Shown piece after piece: positions 6,606-15,327 of a stretch of 39,655 bases of DNA. Under the pieces are notes generated by a model. That model did no database searches. It worked only from the letters and a program-made list of their open reading frames with translations, and was not told the origin of the DNA. Within the stretch, counting starts at the first letter, position 1. Each line of letters opens with the position of its first letter. The translations under genes were made by a program, and so were the position numbers. This stretch comes from Pseudomonadota bacterium (GTDB lineage Bacteria; Desulfobacterota; Desulfobulbia; Desulfobulbales; SURF-16): the NCBI GenBank assembly GCA_018816555.1, contig JAHIVT010000063.1, positions 1 through 39,655 of the forward strand, written 5' to 3'.

Positions 6606-8714
6606 TTACTGGTCAAGAACGAATTCATATTCAAGTTTGCTCTTGGAGAAGTGCTGCAGGATATTTTTCAGTCCTTGCAGGTTTTCCACCTCAAAATTGA
6701 TTTCCCAGGCTGTCACGTCCGGCCGTTTGGACAGAGCGATGACTTCATCGATTTTCATGGCAACCGGGGCAACGCTGAGCAGCATAAATATACGGTTCCT
6801 TGGCACATTCTTAAAAATCAGCAGGGTCTGCGGTTTTTCCACCCTGGTGTTTTTTAAGTGCCAGCGGACAGCAACGACATCTTCCCGCTGCACCCTCATG
6901 GCATTCAGCTTAGGGCATTCTTTTTTGTGGATGGAGAGGCCTCGTTCACTGAGCAGACCCAGCAGCCCTTTTTCAATGGGCAGGGGATGACAGCATTGGG
7001 AAAACTTGACCCTGTCCTGGTCCAGGGTGTCGAGCTCGATGCTGTTTAAGGCGCCGGTGGGGGGCTGCAGAGTTTGTTTGCCGGCATAAAGACCGTTTTT
7101 GATTTCATAAATAAGCTCTTTAAGGCGAAGCTGCCCCTGTCCCACATCCTGATAGAGATCTTTAATCGTGTTTTTACCAAAATATTCCAGAATATGGGTG
7201 GTTTCGTCTGATTCCAATATGGAGAAGGGCACTCCATAGCGTTTCAGCTCCTGCCCGATGAGGGACTGGCCGATTTCTATCGCCAGGGCTTCCCGTTTTA
7301 AACGAAAGACTCTGGACAGTTCTGATCGAGCCCGCGGCGTCTGGCAGAGACGTATGATTTCCGGATCGAATTTTACCAGTTTTTCCTGGGTAATAATTTT
7401 GATCCGGTCGCCATCCTTTAACACATGGGCCGGCGGGACAATCTTGGAGCCGACTTTGGCGGATTGGCAATGAAGTCCTACCTCGGTATGCACCTTAAAG
7501 GCGAAATCAAGGACGATGCTCTGGCTTGGCAGACAGACGCGTTCTCCCTTCGGGGTGTACGTATAAATTTCTTTTTTGCCGCTGGCGGCTATCATCTCCC
7601 GGTAGGAGATTGCATCATCAGCGCCCAGAATGCCGAACATTTCCCGGATGTCCTGCTCAAAGCTGGAAGGGATTGTGCCGGAGGAGAGCCATTCCCTGAT
7701 AATGCCCCTCTTGGCATCACTGACCATTTGCAGGGTTCTGATTTTAAAAAGATAATTTTGTCCCCTGATGTTGGCTCTTGCATGCATGCTCTGGTAGCCG
7801 GTGGGTTTGGGGTTGGCGATAAAGTCGCGGATTGTGCGCGGAATGGGCGGGAAATGTTGATTGACGATGCCAAGCGCCCGGTAGCAGGTCTGCAGATCCT
7901 CAACAACAATAATGATTTCAAGCGGATTTTCAATTTGCTTGACCAGGACATTCTTGGCGAAATCATAATAGGCCCAAAGTCCTTTTGCCTTGAGTCTGAT
8001 GTCCGCTGATATCCAGGCCTCTTCAAAAGCCTCCCTCAAGGTTTCCAGGATGCTCAAAGCCTCCTCCCGGCTTTCAAGATGGGATATGAGGGACTTGACC
8101 TTCTGGCTTTGCCGGGGAAATTTGTGGGCAAGAGCCAGGTCGTATAATTCGCGTTTTAAGCCGAAAAGGCCCATGACGCCGGCCATGGGTGCATACACAC
8201 TTAATGTTTCGTCTGCGATTTTCTGGCGTTTATGTTTTGGCATGGAGTTCATTGTGCGCAGATTATGCAGCCGGTCGGCCAGCTTGATCAGCATAATCTC
8301 CACCCGGGAAGCGGCTCCGGAAAAAATTTTGCGGTGCACCAGTTTATAAAAAGTCTGTCGGTCACCGGCAAAATGGCTGATCTTCGTGCAGCCATCCACA
8401 ATTTCCGCCACATGTTTGCCGAAGATTGAGCTGATGACCTCGGAGGTCACCTCCGGCACATCCTCTATGGTATCGTGCAGCATGGCGGCTGCCAGGGTTA
8501 CGGGGTCTTTGACGCTCAGTTCGTCAACCAGGATTAACGCCACCTGACAGGGGTGGCTGACATAGGCCTCGCCGGATTTTCTCTTCTGGTTCTGGTGGGC
8601 ATCAACGGAAAAGGATAAGGCTTTCCAGAAAAGAGAGGCTTTGCCGTCCTGCCCGCCGATGTTTTTTTCCATGCGTTTACAATAGGCAGCTATGTCAAAT
8701 TTGTTTGCGGGCAT
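6606..8714 (-). CDS. RelA/SpoT homologue: intact ppGpp hydrolase, apparently inactive synthetase
   Basis: 702 residues with the full long-RSH layout: HD hydrolase (about 25-200), synthetase region (about 225-350), TGS (about 383-445, YTYTPKGERV start) and a diverged helical/ACT C-terminus. The hydrolase site is complete: KRKSGEAYVSHP (His54), LHDTIED (His80, Asp81, Glu84, Asp85) and KLADRLHNLRT (Asp147, Asn151). The synthetase site is not. The usual DLxAxR block reads NPLEII, so the catalytic Asp becomes Asn263; the ExQIRT block reads LFKIRT, so the catalytic Glu becomes Leu322; and the R-x-KHxxSI ATP-binding block reads KAKGLWAY. GYQSMH of the guanine pocket remains. I infer a ppGpp hydrolase without synthetase activity. 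No clear ribosome site precedes the ATG. A separate active Rel would be expected elsewhere in the genome. Confidence 0.88.
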   Translation of the reverse strand: MPANKFDIAAYCKRMEKNIGGQDGKASLFWKALSFSVDAHQNQKRKSGEAYVSHPCQVALILVDELSVKDPVTLAAAMLHDTIEDVPEVTSEVISSIFGKHVAEIVDGCTKISHFAGDRQTFYKLVHRKIFSGAASRVEIMLIKLADRLHNLRTMNSMPKHKRQKIADETLSVYAPMAGVMGLFGLKRELYDLALAHKFPRQSQKVKSLISHLESREEALSILETLREAFEEAWISADIRLKAKGLWAYYDFAKNVLVKQIENPLEIIIVVEDLQTCYRALGIVNQHFPPIPRTIRDFIANPKPTGYQSMHARANIRGQNYLFKIRTLQMVSDAKRGIIREWLSSGTIPSSFEQDIREMFGILGADDAISYREMIAASGKKEIYTYTPKGERVCLPSQSIVLDFAFKVHTEVGLHCQSAKVGSKIVPPAHVLKDGDRIKIITQEKLVKFDPEIIRLCQTPRARSELSRVFRLKREALAIEIGQSLIGQELKRYGVPFSILESDETTHILEYFGKNTIKDLYQDVGQGQLRLKELIYEIKNGLYAGKQTLQPPTGALNSIELDTLDQDRVKFSQCCHPLPIEKGLLGLLSERGLSIHKKECPKLNAMRVQREDVVAVRWHLKNTRVEKPQTLLIFKNVPRNRIFMLLSVAPVAMKIDEVIALSKRPDVTAWEINFEVENLQGLKNILQHFSKSKLEYEFVLDQ

Positions 8715-8840
8715 ATGAAAAAAGTTTCAGGTTTGTCGGTTAAAATGGTAAGGTTTTCAGGAGTGATGCGTAAACATTTCTTATTATTAAAATTATATTT
8801 CAAAAAATGAAAGCGGAAAAATAGAAATTTTGGAGTGAGC

Positions 8841-11114
8841 ATGGCGCCAAGGCGAATAAGTAAAATAAAAGAAAGCAAAAGACAGAGTCGCAGGATACAA
8901 AAAGTAAGGCATTCCAGGCAATTTGCCCGCAAGTATGAGGCTGGACGGCAAACCCCGCTCACCACGGCGGAGGGCGGTGGAGGGCGTCTGGTGGATGAAA
9001 TTATCGCCTTTCTCTATGGGCAGGGGGGCGAAGGCGAGCTTAAAGAGATTGTTAATGCACTGGTGATGACCCGTGGCCAGAGAAAAGAGATTGAGAGCAT
9101 GCTGGATGATCTCTGTCATCATCAAATCGTTTATAAAGTCGGTAAAAAGCAGTTCAGGTTGAATACCCAGAATTTCATCGATGGGACCCTTACGGTTAAT
9201 CCCCGGGGATTCGGGTTTGTGACACCATCTACTGAGCATGAGCTGGTGCCTGCCGGTAAGGATCTGTTTGTCCCGGGCCGTGAACTGGGTTCAGCTCTGC
9301 ACGGCGATCATGTGTTGCTGCAGATTATCAGCAGCCGCCGCGAACGATTTGAAGCGCGGGTGGTGAAGGTTCTGGGCCGGGCCATCAAGCAGTTGGTGGG
9401 TATTTTTACGGCCGGCCGCGAGGGCGGCTTCGTGACCCCTGATGATGAGCGTTTTCCGTTTACCATCGCTATTGGTGAAAAGCAGTCCGAAGGAGCGACT
9501 GATGGTGATGCCGTTCTGGTCGAAATCAGCGAATTCGGCCTGGAAGGTGCCCAGGCAAAGGGGACCATCAAGCAGGTGCTTGGCAATCCGGATTCCTCTG
9601 CGGTGCAGATGCAGATGGTTATCGGCAAATTTGAGCTGCCCCATGTTTTTACCAAGCAGAGTCTTGCAGAGACTGACGGTTTCAGCGACAAGGTGGAGCT
9701 TACCCCTGGCCGTATGGATCTGCGGGATATTTTCCATGTGACCATTGATGGCGAAACGGCCCGGGATTTTGATGATGCCGTGTCGGTCATCAAGACGAAA
9801 AAAGGCTATCGCCTTTATGTGTCCATCGCTGATGTCAGTCATTATGTAAAACCCGGCACCGCCCTGGATATGGATGCCTGGGCGCGGGGGACCAGCGTCT
9901 ATTTTCCCACAGGTGTGGTGCCCATGCTGCCGGAGAGACTATCAAATGATCTCTGCAGCCTCAATCCTGAAGTTGACCGTTACGCCTTTACTGCTGTTCT
10001 TGACTTTGACCGCAGCGGTAATCGGCAGAAAGTACACTTTGTCAAAAGCGTTATTCGCAGTCAATACAGACTGACCTATACCCTGGTGCGGCAGATTCTG
10101 GTGGATCCGGATAAGGAAATCCGTAAAAATTACAAGCCATTGCTGACGCCTCTCAAGTGGATGGCAGAACTTGGGGTGGAGCTTGAAAAAAAACGTATCG
10201 CCCGGGGCAGCATGGGATTTGAAATTCCTGAGCCCTATGTGGAATTCGGTCCGGATGATACGATTTCCGCCATTAAATTACGCGAGCGCAATCAGGCCCA
10301 TAAAATTATCGAAGAGTTCATGCTGGCTGCCAATGAGGCTGTGGCGGAAACCTTTGCCGACCGGCAGTTTGCCGCACTCTACAGAATTCATCAGAGTCCG
10401 GACCCGATAAAAGTGGCGGAGTTTGCCGAGTTCATGCAAACAATGGGCTATGAGGTTCCCCGTAACCGGGAAAATCTGTCGTCCAAATGGTTTAACAAAA
10501 TGATCAACCTGACCCGGGGCACCGCGCGGGAGTATCTGATCAGCAATTTGATCCTGCGGGTCATGCAGCAGGCCCGTTATTCGCCGGAAAATGTCGGCCA
10601 TTTCGGCCTGGCCGCGCAGTATTACACCCATTTCACCTCACCCATCAGGCGTTATCCCGATTTGATCGTGCATCGCACTTTAAAGCGTCTGCTCTGGCCG
10701 GATGAGAAAAAAGGTGCTCCGTCAGCTAAACTGCAGGAGGCCGGTGAATTTCTGTCCAAAAGGGAAAGGGTGGCAGTGGATGCCGAAAGGGAAATGCTTG
10801 ACCGGCTCAAGGTTCGCTACATGGAGGATAAGATAGGCGAGACTTTTGCCGGCATTATTTCCGGTATCACCTCCTTTGGTCTCTTTATCGAATTGACAAA
10901 AACCATGATCAGCGGGGGCGTGGCCATGGCCGATCTGCCCCGGGGCGGTTATGAGTTTCATGAAAAACGCCATACCCTGATCGGCAGGCTGACCGGCAAA
11001 AGTTATCAGGTGGGGGATCTGGTGACGGTGCGTCTGATAAGTGTGGATAAACGGGCCAGGAGGATTAATTTTACCCTGGCTGAGGATGATCTGGAAACTG
11101 AGTCCAGTCAGTAA
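8841..11114 (+). CDS. rnr: Ribonuclease R (RNB-family 3'-5' exoribonuclease)
   Basis: 757 residues from ATG 8841; an in-frame GTG at 8835 overlaps the GGAG ribosome site and is less likely. Domains in order: a basic N-terminal tail (first 35 residues, many Arg/Lys), a winged helix (about 48-115), cold-shock/OB domains starting at DGTLTVNPRGFGFV, the RNB catalytic domain with the metal-binding run ARDFDDAV (about 306-313), YFPTGVVPMLPERLSNDLCS and HFTSPIRRYPDLIVHR, and an S1 domain at about 665-745. It degrades structured RNA from the 3' end in mRNA turnover and rRNA quality control. The basic tail is at the N-terminus, whereas E. coli RNase R has a Lys-rich C-terminus. trmJ follows 20 bases downstream, on the same strand. 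Confidence 0.94.
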   Translation: MAPRRISKIKESKRQSRRIQKVRHSRQFARKYEAGRQTPLTTAEGGGGRLVDEIIAFLYGQGGEGELKEIVNALVMTRGQRKEIESMLDDLCHHQIVYKVGKKQFRLNTQNFIDGTLTVNPRGFGFVTPSTEHELVPAGKDLFVPGRELGSALHGDHVLLQIISSRRERFEARVVKVLGRAIKQLVGIFTAGREGGFVTPDDERFPFTIAIGEKQSEGATDGDAVLVEISEFGLEGAQAKGTIKQVLGNPDSSAVQMQMVIGKFELPHVFTKQSLAETDGFSDKVELTPGRMDLRDIFHVTIDGETARDFDDAVSVIKTKKGYRLYVSIADVSHYVKPGTALDMDAWARGTSVYFPTGVVPMLPERLSNDLCSLNPEVDRYAFTAVLDFDRSGNRQKVHFVKSVIRSQYRLTYTLVRQILVDPDKEIRKNYKPLLTPLKWMAELGVELEKKRIARGSMGFEIPEPYVEFGPDDTISAIKLRERNQAHKIIEEFMLAANEAVAETFADRQFAALYRIHQSPDPIKVAEFAEFMQTMGYEVPRNRENLSSKWFNKMINLTRGTAREYLISNLILRVMQQARYSPENVGHFGLAAQYYTHFTSPIRRYPDLIVHRTLKRLLWPDEKKGAPSAKLQEAGEFLSKRERVAVDAEREMLDRLKVRYMEDKIGETFAGIISGITSFGLFIELTKTMISGGVAMADLPRGGYEFHEKRHTLIGRLTGKSYQVGDLVTVRLISVDKRARRINFTLAEDDLETESSQ

Positions 11115-11134
11115 TTGCAGGCAGGCAGCTCAGC

Positions 11135-11917
11135 ATGAAAATCGATCCTGATGACCGAAATTCCCTGACGGAGACCACACGGCAACTGATGGGCAATGTG
11201 GCAATTGTTCTGGTCGGTCCGAAATATCCGGAAAATATCGGCGCCGCCGCCCGCATTGCCGCCAATATGGGCATCAGCCAGCTGATTGTGGTCAGCGATG
11301 ATCCCCCTGATCAGGAAAGGATGAGGAAAACGGCCACCCATCACAACAGCCGGCTGATTGATACGATGCAGATGTATGCTGATCTCGGCACGGCCCTTGC
11401 CACCTTCAGCTGGGTGGTGGGTACCAGCGCCCGCCAGGGCCGTCAGCGACGTCTGCTGACCAGCCCGCGGCGCATGGTTGTTGATTTGCTGCCGAAACTT
11501 GCCGAAAATCGGGTTGCCTTGGTATTTGGCCCGGAAGACTGCGGACTCACCAACGACCAGCTGAAATTCTGCAATAGCGTGGCATGCATTCCCACGGCGG
11601 ATTTCGCCTCAATTAATCTGGCCCAGGCCGTGGCCATTCTTTCCTATGAGCTTTACACGGGAGTTGTGCAGTTTCAAAGCGAGAGTGCTGGAAAGCCCAG
11701 CGCCAAACTGGCGCAGTCCGGCGAGCTGGAAGGCATGTATGAACAGATTGAGCTGACCCTGCACAAAATGAATTTTTTAAAGGAAATGGACTACGGCTAC
11801 TGGATGCATAATATCCGTAATTTTCTCGGGCGTGTTGGTTTGCGTTCCCGGGAGGTGAAATTTGTCAGGGGATTTTGCCGGCAGGTGGTGAGTCTGGCAA
11901 AAGAAAAAGATGCATAA
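11135..11917 (+). CDS. trmJ: tRNA (cytidine/uridine-2'-O-)-methyltransferase TrmJ
   Basis: 260 residues. SPOUT-class, trefoil-knot methyltransferase. Motif 1 is VAIVLVGPKYPENIGAAAR at about 23-41, where Asn36 starts the catalytic region. Motif 2 is FGPEDCGLTNDQL at about 131-143, and motif 3 is SINLAQAVAILSYELY at about 159-174. These are the family's S-adenosylmethionine-binding knot motifs. TrmJ methylates the 2'-OH of nucleotide 32 in the anticodon loop of several tRNAs. The extended C-terminal helices (about 190-250) suit TrmJ rather than short TrmL. It lies between rnr and a folate enzyme in a likely operon; its last 8 bases overlap the next gene. Confidence 0.9.
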   Translation: MKIDPDDRNSLTETTRQLMGNVAIVLVGPKYPENIGAAARIAANMGISQLIVVSDDPPDQERMRKTATHHNSRLIDTMQMYADLGTALATFSWVVGTSARQGRQRRLLTSPRRMVVDLLPKLAENRVALVFGPEDCGLTNDQLKFCNSVACIPTADFASINLAQAVAILSYELYTGVVQFQSESAGKPSAKLAQSGELEGMYEQIELTLHKMNFLKEMDYGYWMHNIRNFLGRVGLRSREVKFVRGFCRQVVSLAKEKDA

Positions 11918-12509
11918 AACCGAAAATACGGATGAAGAGCGCAGCACCTTGCGCAGCCGGATACTGGCGGAAAGAGAAAGGCTTGTTCCGTCCCTGCGGG
12001 CGGACAAAAGCAGGCTGATTCGGGAAAACATTCTGCAGATTGACAGGGTGAGGCAGGCAAAACATGTCATGCTCTATGTGAATTTCAGAAGCGAGGTTGA
12101 GACCTTTGCTTTGTTTGCATTCTTCCGGCAGCACAATATCCTGACCAGCGCCCCGTTGACTCTTGTCAAAGATCATCGTCTGACAGCCTGTCTCATTACT
12201 GATCCGGCCCAGGATCTGCAGCCGGGCTATTGCCGGATCCCGGAGCCTGATCCCCACCGGACGACCCTGGTTGATCCGGCCGAAATTGATGTGGTGCTGG
12301 TGCCGGGATCGGTTTTTGATATGCATGGCGGTCGATTGGGATACGGTGGCGGCTACTATGACCGCTTTCTTGCCCAGGACGCTCCTCAGGCTCTGCGCGT
12401 CGGGCTGGCCTTTGCAATGCAAGTTGTTGACAGGGTGCCGGTCCTGGATCATGATGTAAAACTGCACTACCTGGTAACGGAAAAAGAGATCAGAAAAATA
12501 GTAGGATAA
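11910..12509 (+). CDS. 5-formyltetrahydrofolate cyclo-ligase
   Basis: 199 residues. The enzyme uses ATP to convert 5-formyl-THF to 5,10-methenyl-THF, returning a storage or inhibitory folate to the one-carbon pool. Visible family blocks are the early R-x(3)-R basic region (RSRILAERERLVPSL at about 16-30), VLVPGSVFDMHGGRLGYGGG at about 128-147 and YYDRFLAQ straight after, which form the ATP and folate site. Length is normal. Its start overlaps trmJ by 8 bases, and the histone-deacetylase-family gene begins 3 bases after its stop, so these genes are probably co-transcribed. The functional link among them is not obvious. Confidence 0.92.
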   Translation: MHKTENTDEERSTLRSRILAERERLVPSLRADKSRLIRENILQIDRVRQAKHVMLYVNFRSEVETFALFAFFRQHNILTSAPLTLVKDHRLTACLITDPAQDLQPGYCRIPEPDPHRTTLVDPAEIDVVLVPGSVFDMHGGRLGYGGGYYDRFLAQDAPQALRVGLAFAMQVVDRVPVLDHDVKLHYLVTEKEIRKIVG

Positions 12510-12512
12510 GCC

Positions 12513-13556
12513 ATGCGAAAGACCGCGGTAATGAAAGACGATCTGTTTCTGGAACATGACCCGGGCCACGGACATGTTGAGTCGCCGGAGCGCCTGCAGG
12601 TGATTTATGAACAGCTTGACAAGCCGGAGATTAAAGAAAATTTTCTTTTCCCGTCTTTCGGGCCGGCCAGTCATGAGGTGTTGGGGCTCATTCATACGGA
12701 GGCCCATATCGCCAGGGTGGCAGCCACCAGCGGCAAGAGATTTGATCTGCTTGATGCTGATACCACCACCTCGCCCCGCTCATACGATGCCGCATGTCTG
12801 GCCGCCGGGGCGGTGGTGGAAGGTGCCAGGCTGCTTGTCGCCGGCGAGGTGGATAACTGTTTCGCCCTGGTGCGACCGCCGGGCCACCATGCGGAGAGCA
12901 CCCACGGTAAGGGATTCTGTCTCTTTAACAACATTGCCATCGCCGCCCGGTATGCCGTCACGGAGTTAAAATTAAAAAAGGTGCTGATCATAGACTGGGA
13001 CCTGCATCACGGCAACGGCACCCAGCACAGTTTTTATGATACGGATCAGGTGCTCTTTTTTTCCACCCATCAATACCCTTTTTACCCGGGGAGCGGGGCG
13101 GCCCTGGAAAATGGAGATGGCGAAGGAGTGGGGTTTACGATCAATGTGCCATTGCCCGGCGGACAGGGGGATGAGGCTTTTGCCCGGATTTTCAACTCCC
13201 TGCTTGTGCCGGTTGCCAGACAGTATCGCCCTGAAATGATCATGGTTTCCGCCGGATTTGATATTTATAAGGGTGATCCGCTGGGGGCCATGCATGTCAC
13301 AGTCGACGGCTTTGCCTATATGACCCGTCTGCTGCGTGAACTGGCGGATGAACTCTGCGGAGGGCGGCTTTTGCTGACCCTGGAAGGAGGCTATCATCTT
13401 ACCGGGCAGCGTGACGGGGTGCTGGCCGTCCTTGCCGAACTGGTGGGCAGGAGATTTTTGCAGGAAGAGACTTTTGTAAACTTGAGCCGTTCCTCTGTTG
13501 CCGTGCCGGGCCTTGAAATCGCACAAAAAATTGCAAAAAAAAATTGGAAACTGTAA
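12513..13556 (+). CDS. Histone deacetylase family (AcuC/AphA-like) amidohydrolase
   Basis: 347 residues of the arginase/deacetylase fold. The zinc ligands are in place: Asp163 and His165 in DWDLHHGNGTQ, and Asp250 in SAGFDIYKGDPLG. The catalytic His pair is in RPPGHHAE at about 126-133, and the oxyanion tyrosine is in LEGGYH. The N-terminal HVESPERL run is common to bacterial members. Substrates in bacteria include acetylated polyamines and acetyl-lysine proteins; this one cannot be assigned from sequence. AGGA stands shortly before the ATG. It is the last gene of the rnr-trmJ cluster, and a 177-bp palindromic element begins 36 bases after its stop. Confidence 0.92.
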   Translation: MRKTAVMKDDLFLEHDPGHGHVESPERLQVIYEQLDKPEIKENFLFPSFGPASHEVLGLIHTEAHIARVAATSGKRFDLLDADTTTSPRSYDAACLAAGAVVEGARLLVAGEVDNCFALVRPPGHHAESTHGKGFCLFNNIAIAARYAVTELKLKKVLIIDWDLHHGNGTQHSFYDTDQVLFFSTHQYPFYPGSGAALENGDGEGVGFTINVPLPGGQGDEAFARIFNSLLVPVARQYRPEMIMVSAGFDIYKGDPLGAMHVTVDGFAYMTRLLRELADELCGGRLLLTLEGGYHLTGQRDGVLAVLAELVGRRFLQEETFVNLSRSSVAVPGLEIAQKIAKKNWKL

Positions 13557-13591
13557 AGTGCTCAAGTTATGGTAATTTTCCCCATGCTAAT

Positions 13592-13768
13592 GAGCCTCTT
13601 GCAAAATGAGCATCTACTACGATCGGCTAAAAATATCCTGTGCGGCGTCTTCCTGGTGAAATCGTCCTCAACGTAGCACTGCTACGCTTCCGGGCGATTT
13701 CACAACTCATCCTTGCACAGAAAATTTTTCTCTCGATCTCGCTACGACGTTCATTTTGCAAGAGGCTC
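13592..13768. repeat. Palindromic MITE-like element, 177 bp
   Basis: Terminal inverted repeats are perfect over 17 bp: gagcctcttgcaaaatg (13592-13608) and cattttgcaagaggctc (13752-13768). Further complementary pairs are nested inside: ctgtgc (13638-13643) with gcacag (13715-13720), gtgaaatcg (13656-13664) with cgatttcac (13695-13703), and cgtagc (13672-13677) with gctacg (13681-13686). The sequence ctaat occurs immediately outside the left end (13587-13591) and at the right end (13768-13772), which could be a target-site duplication. It has no coding capacity. It sits between the deacetylase gene and the response regulator, and could also serve as a transcript-end hairpin. Confidence 0.75.
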
Positions 13769-13800
13769 TAATAAAATAAAAATTGCATAAAGGTCTTTGA

Positions 13801-14883
13801 GTGTTATCTATCCGTCCGCATAATTCTTCCTTGCCGCCAACCAAGATTCTTCTTGCTGATGACGATTCGCTGGTCCGTGATGCAGTGGTGAAGATTCTTG
13901 AGCTTTTCGGCCATCAGGTTATTGCTGTTGATGATGGCCGGGCAGCCTTGAACCTTGTCAGTGATGATATTGACACCATTATTTTAGACATCAACATGCC
14001 CGGCATGAACGGCTTTGAAACCATCAAGGCCTTGAATGAGAAGAATTCCGATATCCCGGTTCTTTTTTTGACCGGTGCCGGGTCCATGGAATTTGCGGTC
14101 AAGGCCATCAATCTCGGCGCCTACGACTTCATATCCAAGCCGATAGAGGATCTTGATCTCTTTGATGTCAAGATCCGGCGGGCCATAGAGAAGAAGATGT
14201 TTCTCCGGCGGGAAAAGACCTATAAGGAGAATCTGGAAAAAGAGGTCAGAAAAAAAACCAAGGAACTGGCGGAAAAGAATCTGCTGCTGGAAAAATACAG
14301 CCACCATCTTGAAGTTTCCTCCGTTAATACAATCATTACCTTGAACACCGCACTGGAGGAGAAGGACCAGTATACCGCCGGCCATACCAAAAGGGTAACC
14401 GAGTACTCCAAGATTATCGGCATGGCCATGGGCCTGCCCCGGGAAGATATTGATGTGCTGACCAGGGCCTGCCAGCTGCATGATATCGGCAAGCTGGTTA
14501 TTGATGTGAGCTGTATACAGAAACCGGGTCCCTTGAGCGATGAGGAATGGATACTGGTTAAAAAGCATCCGGAAATCGGCGAAAATATCATCAAACCCCT
14601 GAACTTCCTCGAACGTGAGGGTGAGATCGTGCGCCACCATCATGAACGGCTGGATGGTCGGGGCTATCCTGATGGACTCGTTGGCGATCAGATCAATCTT
14701 TTGACAAAAATAGTAACCGTGGCCGATAGTTTTGACGCCATGACCTCAAAGCGCAGCTATAAGATCAACATGAGCAAGGCAGAGGCCGTTGCCGAGTTGC
14801 GGGCTCATTGCAACACCCAGTTCGACCCCCTGGTGGTTGAAAGTTTTGCGGATATTCTCTCCAGAAGCGTTACCAAAAGCTGA
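13801..14883 (+). CDS. Response regulator with HD-GYP c-di-GMP phosphodiesterase domain
   Basis: 360 residues from a GTG start with AAAGG 7 bases upstream. Residues 15-135 are a receiver domain: acidic pocket ADDD (19-22), phospho-acceptor Asp63 in LDINMPGMNG, Thr in FLTGAG and Lys in SKPIED. Residues 140-180 look like a coiled coil. Residues about 185-355 are an HD-GYP domain with all hallmarks: DQYTAGHTKRV, LHDIGK (His227, Asp228), HHERLDGRGYPDGL and ADSFDAMTSKRSY. The enzyme should hydrolyse c-di-GMP when phosphorylated by a sensor kinase. No kinase is adjacent, so the partner is unknown. A PilZ-like protein at 18641 and a MshEN ATPase at 31684 are possible readers of the same messenger. 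Confidence 0.93.
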   Translation: MLSIRPHNSSLPPTKILLADDDSLVRDAVVKILELFGHQVIAVDDGRAALNLVSDDIDTIILDINMPGMNGFETIKALNEKNSDIPVLFLTGAGSMEFAVKAINLGAYDFISKPIEDLDLFDVKIRRAIEKKMFLRREKTYKENLEKEVRKKTKELAEKNLLLEKYSHHLEVSSVNTIITLNTALEEKDQYTAGHTKRVTEYSKIIGMAMGLPREDIDVLTRACQLHDIGKLVIDVSCIQKPGPLSDEEWILVKKHPEIGENIIKPLNFLEREGEIVRHHHERLDGRGYPDGLVGDQINLLTKIVTVADSFDAMTSKRSYKINMSKAEAVAELRAHCNTQFDPLVVESFADILSRSVTKS

Positions 14884-14925
14884 CATGGCTGCTTAATCAA
14901 TAAATAATTATTTCACTTATCTACG

Positions 14926-15210
14926 ATGAATATTTCAAAAGAAGAAGTTGCAAAAGTTGCCAATCTGGCCCGTCTTGAGCTGTCAGAGCAGGAAGTCATT
15001 GAAATTACAGGGAAATTAGACAAGATCCTCGGCTATGTTGCCAAACTCAATGAGATTGACACAAAGGATGTTGTGCCGACCACCCACGCCCTGGCCATTC
15101 ATAATGCCTTCCGAGAGGATGTGGTGCGGCCCTCTCTGCCTCAGCAGGAAGCCCTGGCCAACGGACCCAGGCAGAATGGCGAGGCGTTTGTCGTACCCCG
15201 CATCATTTAA
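14926..15210 (+). CDS. gatC: Asp-tRNA(Asn)/Glu-tRNA(Gln) amidotransferase subunit C
   Basis: 94 residues, the normal length. GatC braces GatA and GatB in the GatCAB complex, which converts mischarged Glu-tRNA(Gln) and Asp-tRNA(Asn) to the amide forms. The N-terminus VAKVANLARLELSEQE at about 9-24 and the C-terminal LREDV-like run FREDVVRPSL are family signatures. No ribosome site is visible before this ATG; an AT-rich tract lies 10-30 bases upstream. gatA follows after 117 bases. gatB is not adjacent but lies at the right edge of the window on the other strand. Confidence 0.93.
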   Translation: MNISKEEVAKVANLARLELSEQEVIEITGKLDKILGYVAKLNEIDTKDVVPTTHALAIHNAFREDVVRPSLPQQEALANGPRQNGEAFVVPRII

Positions 15211-15327
15211 AGCGGGATCTGGTCTTTTTTTCAAACAAATTGAAGATCTGGAGGCGCTGCTGTTTGCGTGTTTCCGGATTTTATATTTTTATCGGCAGAT
15301 TCCGGCCGATGTCAGATTGAGGAAGAT

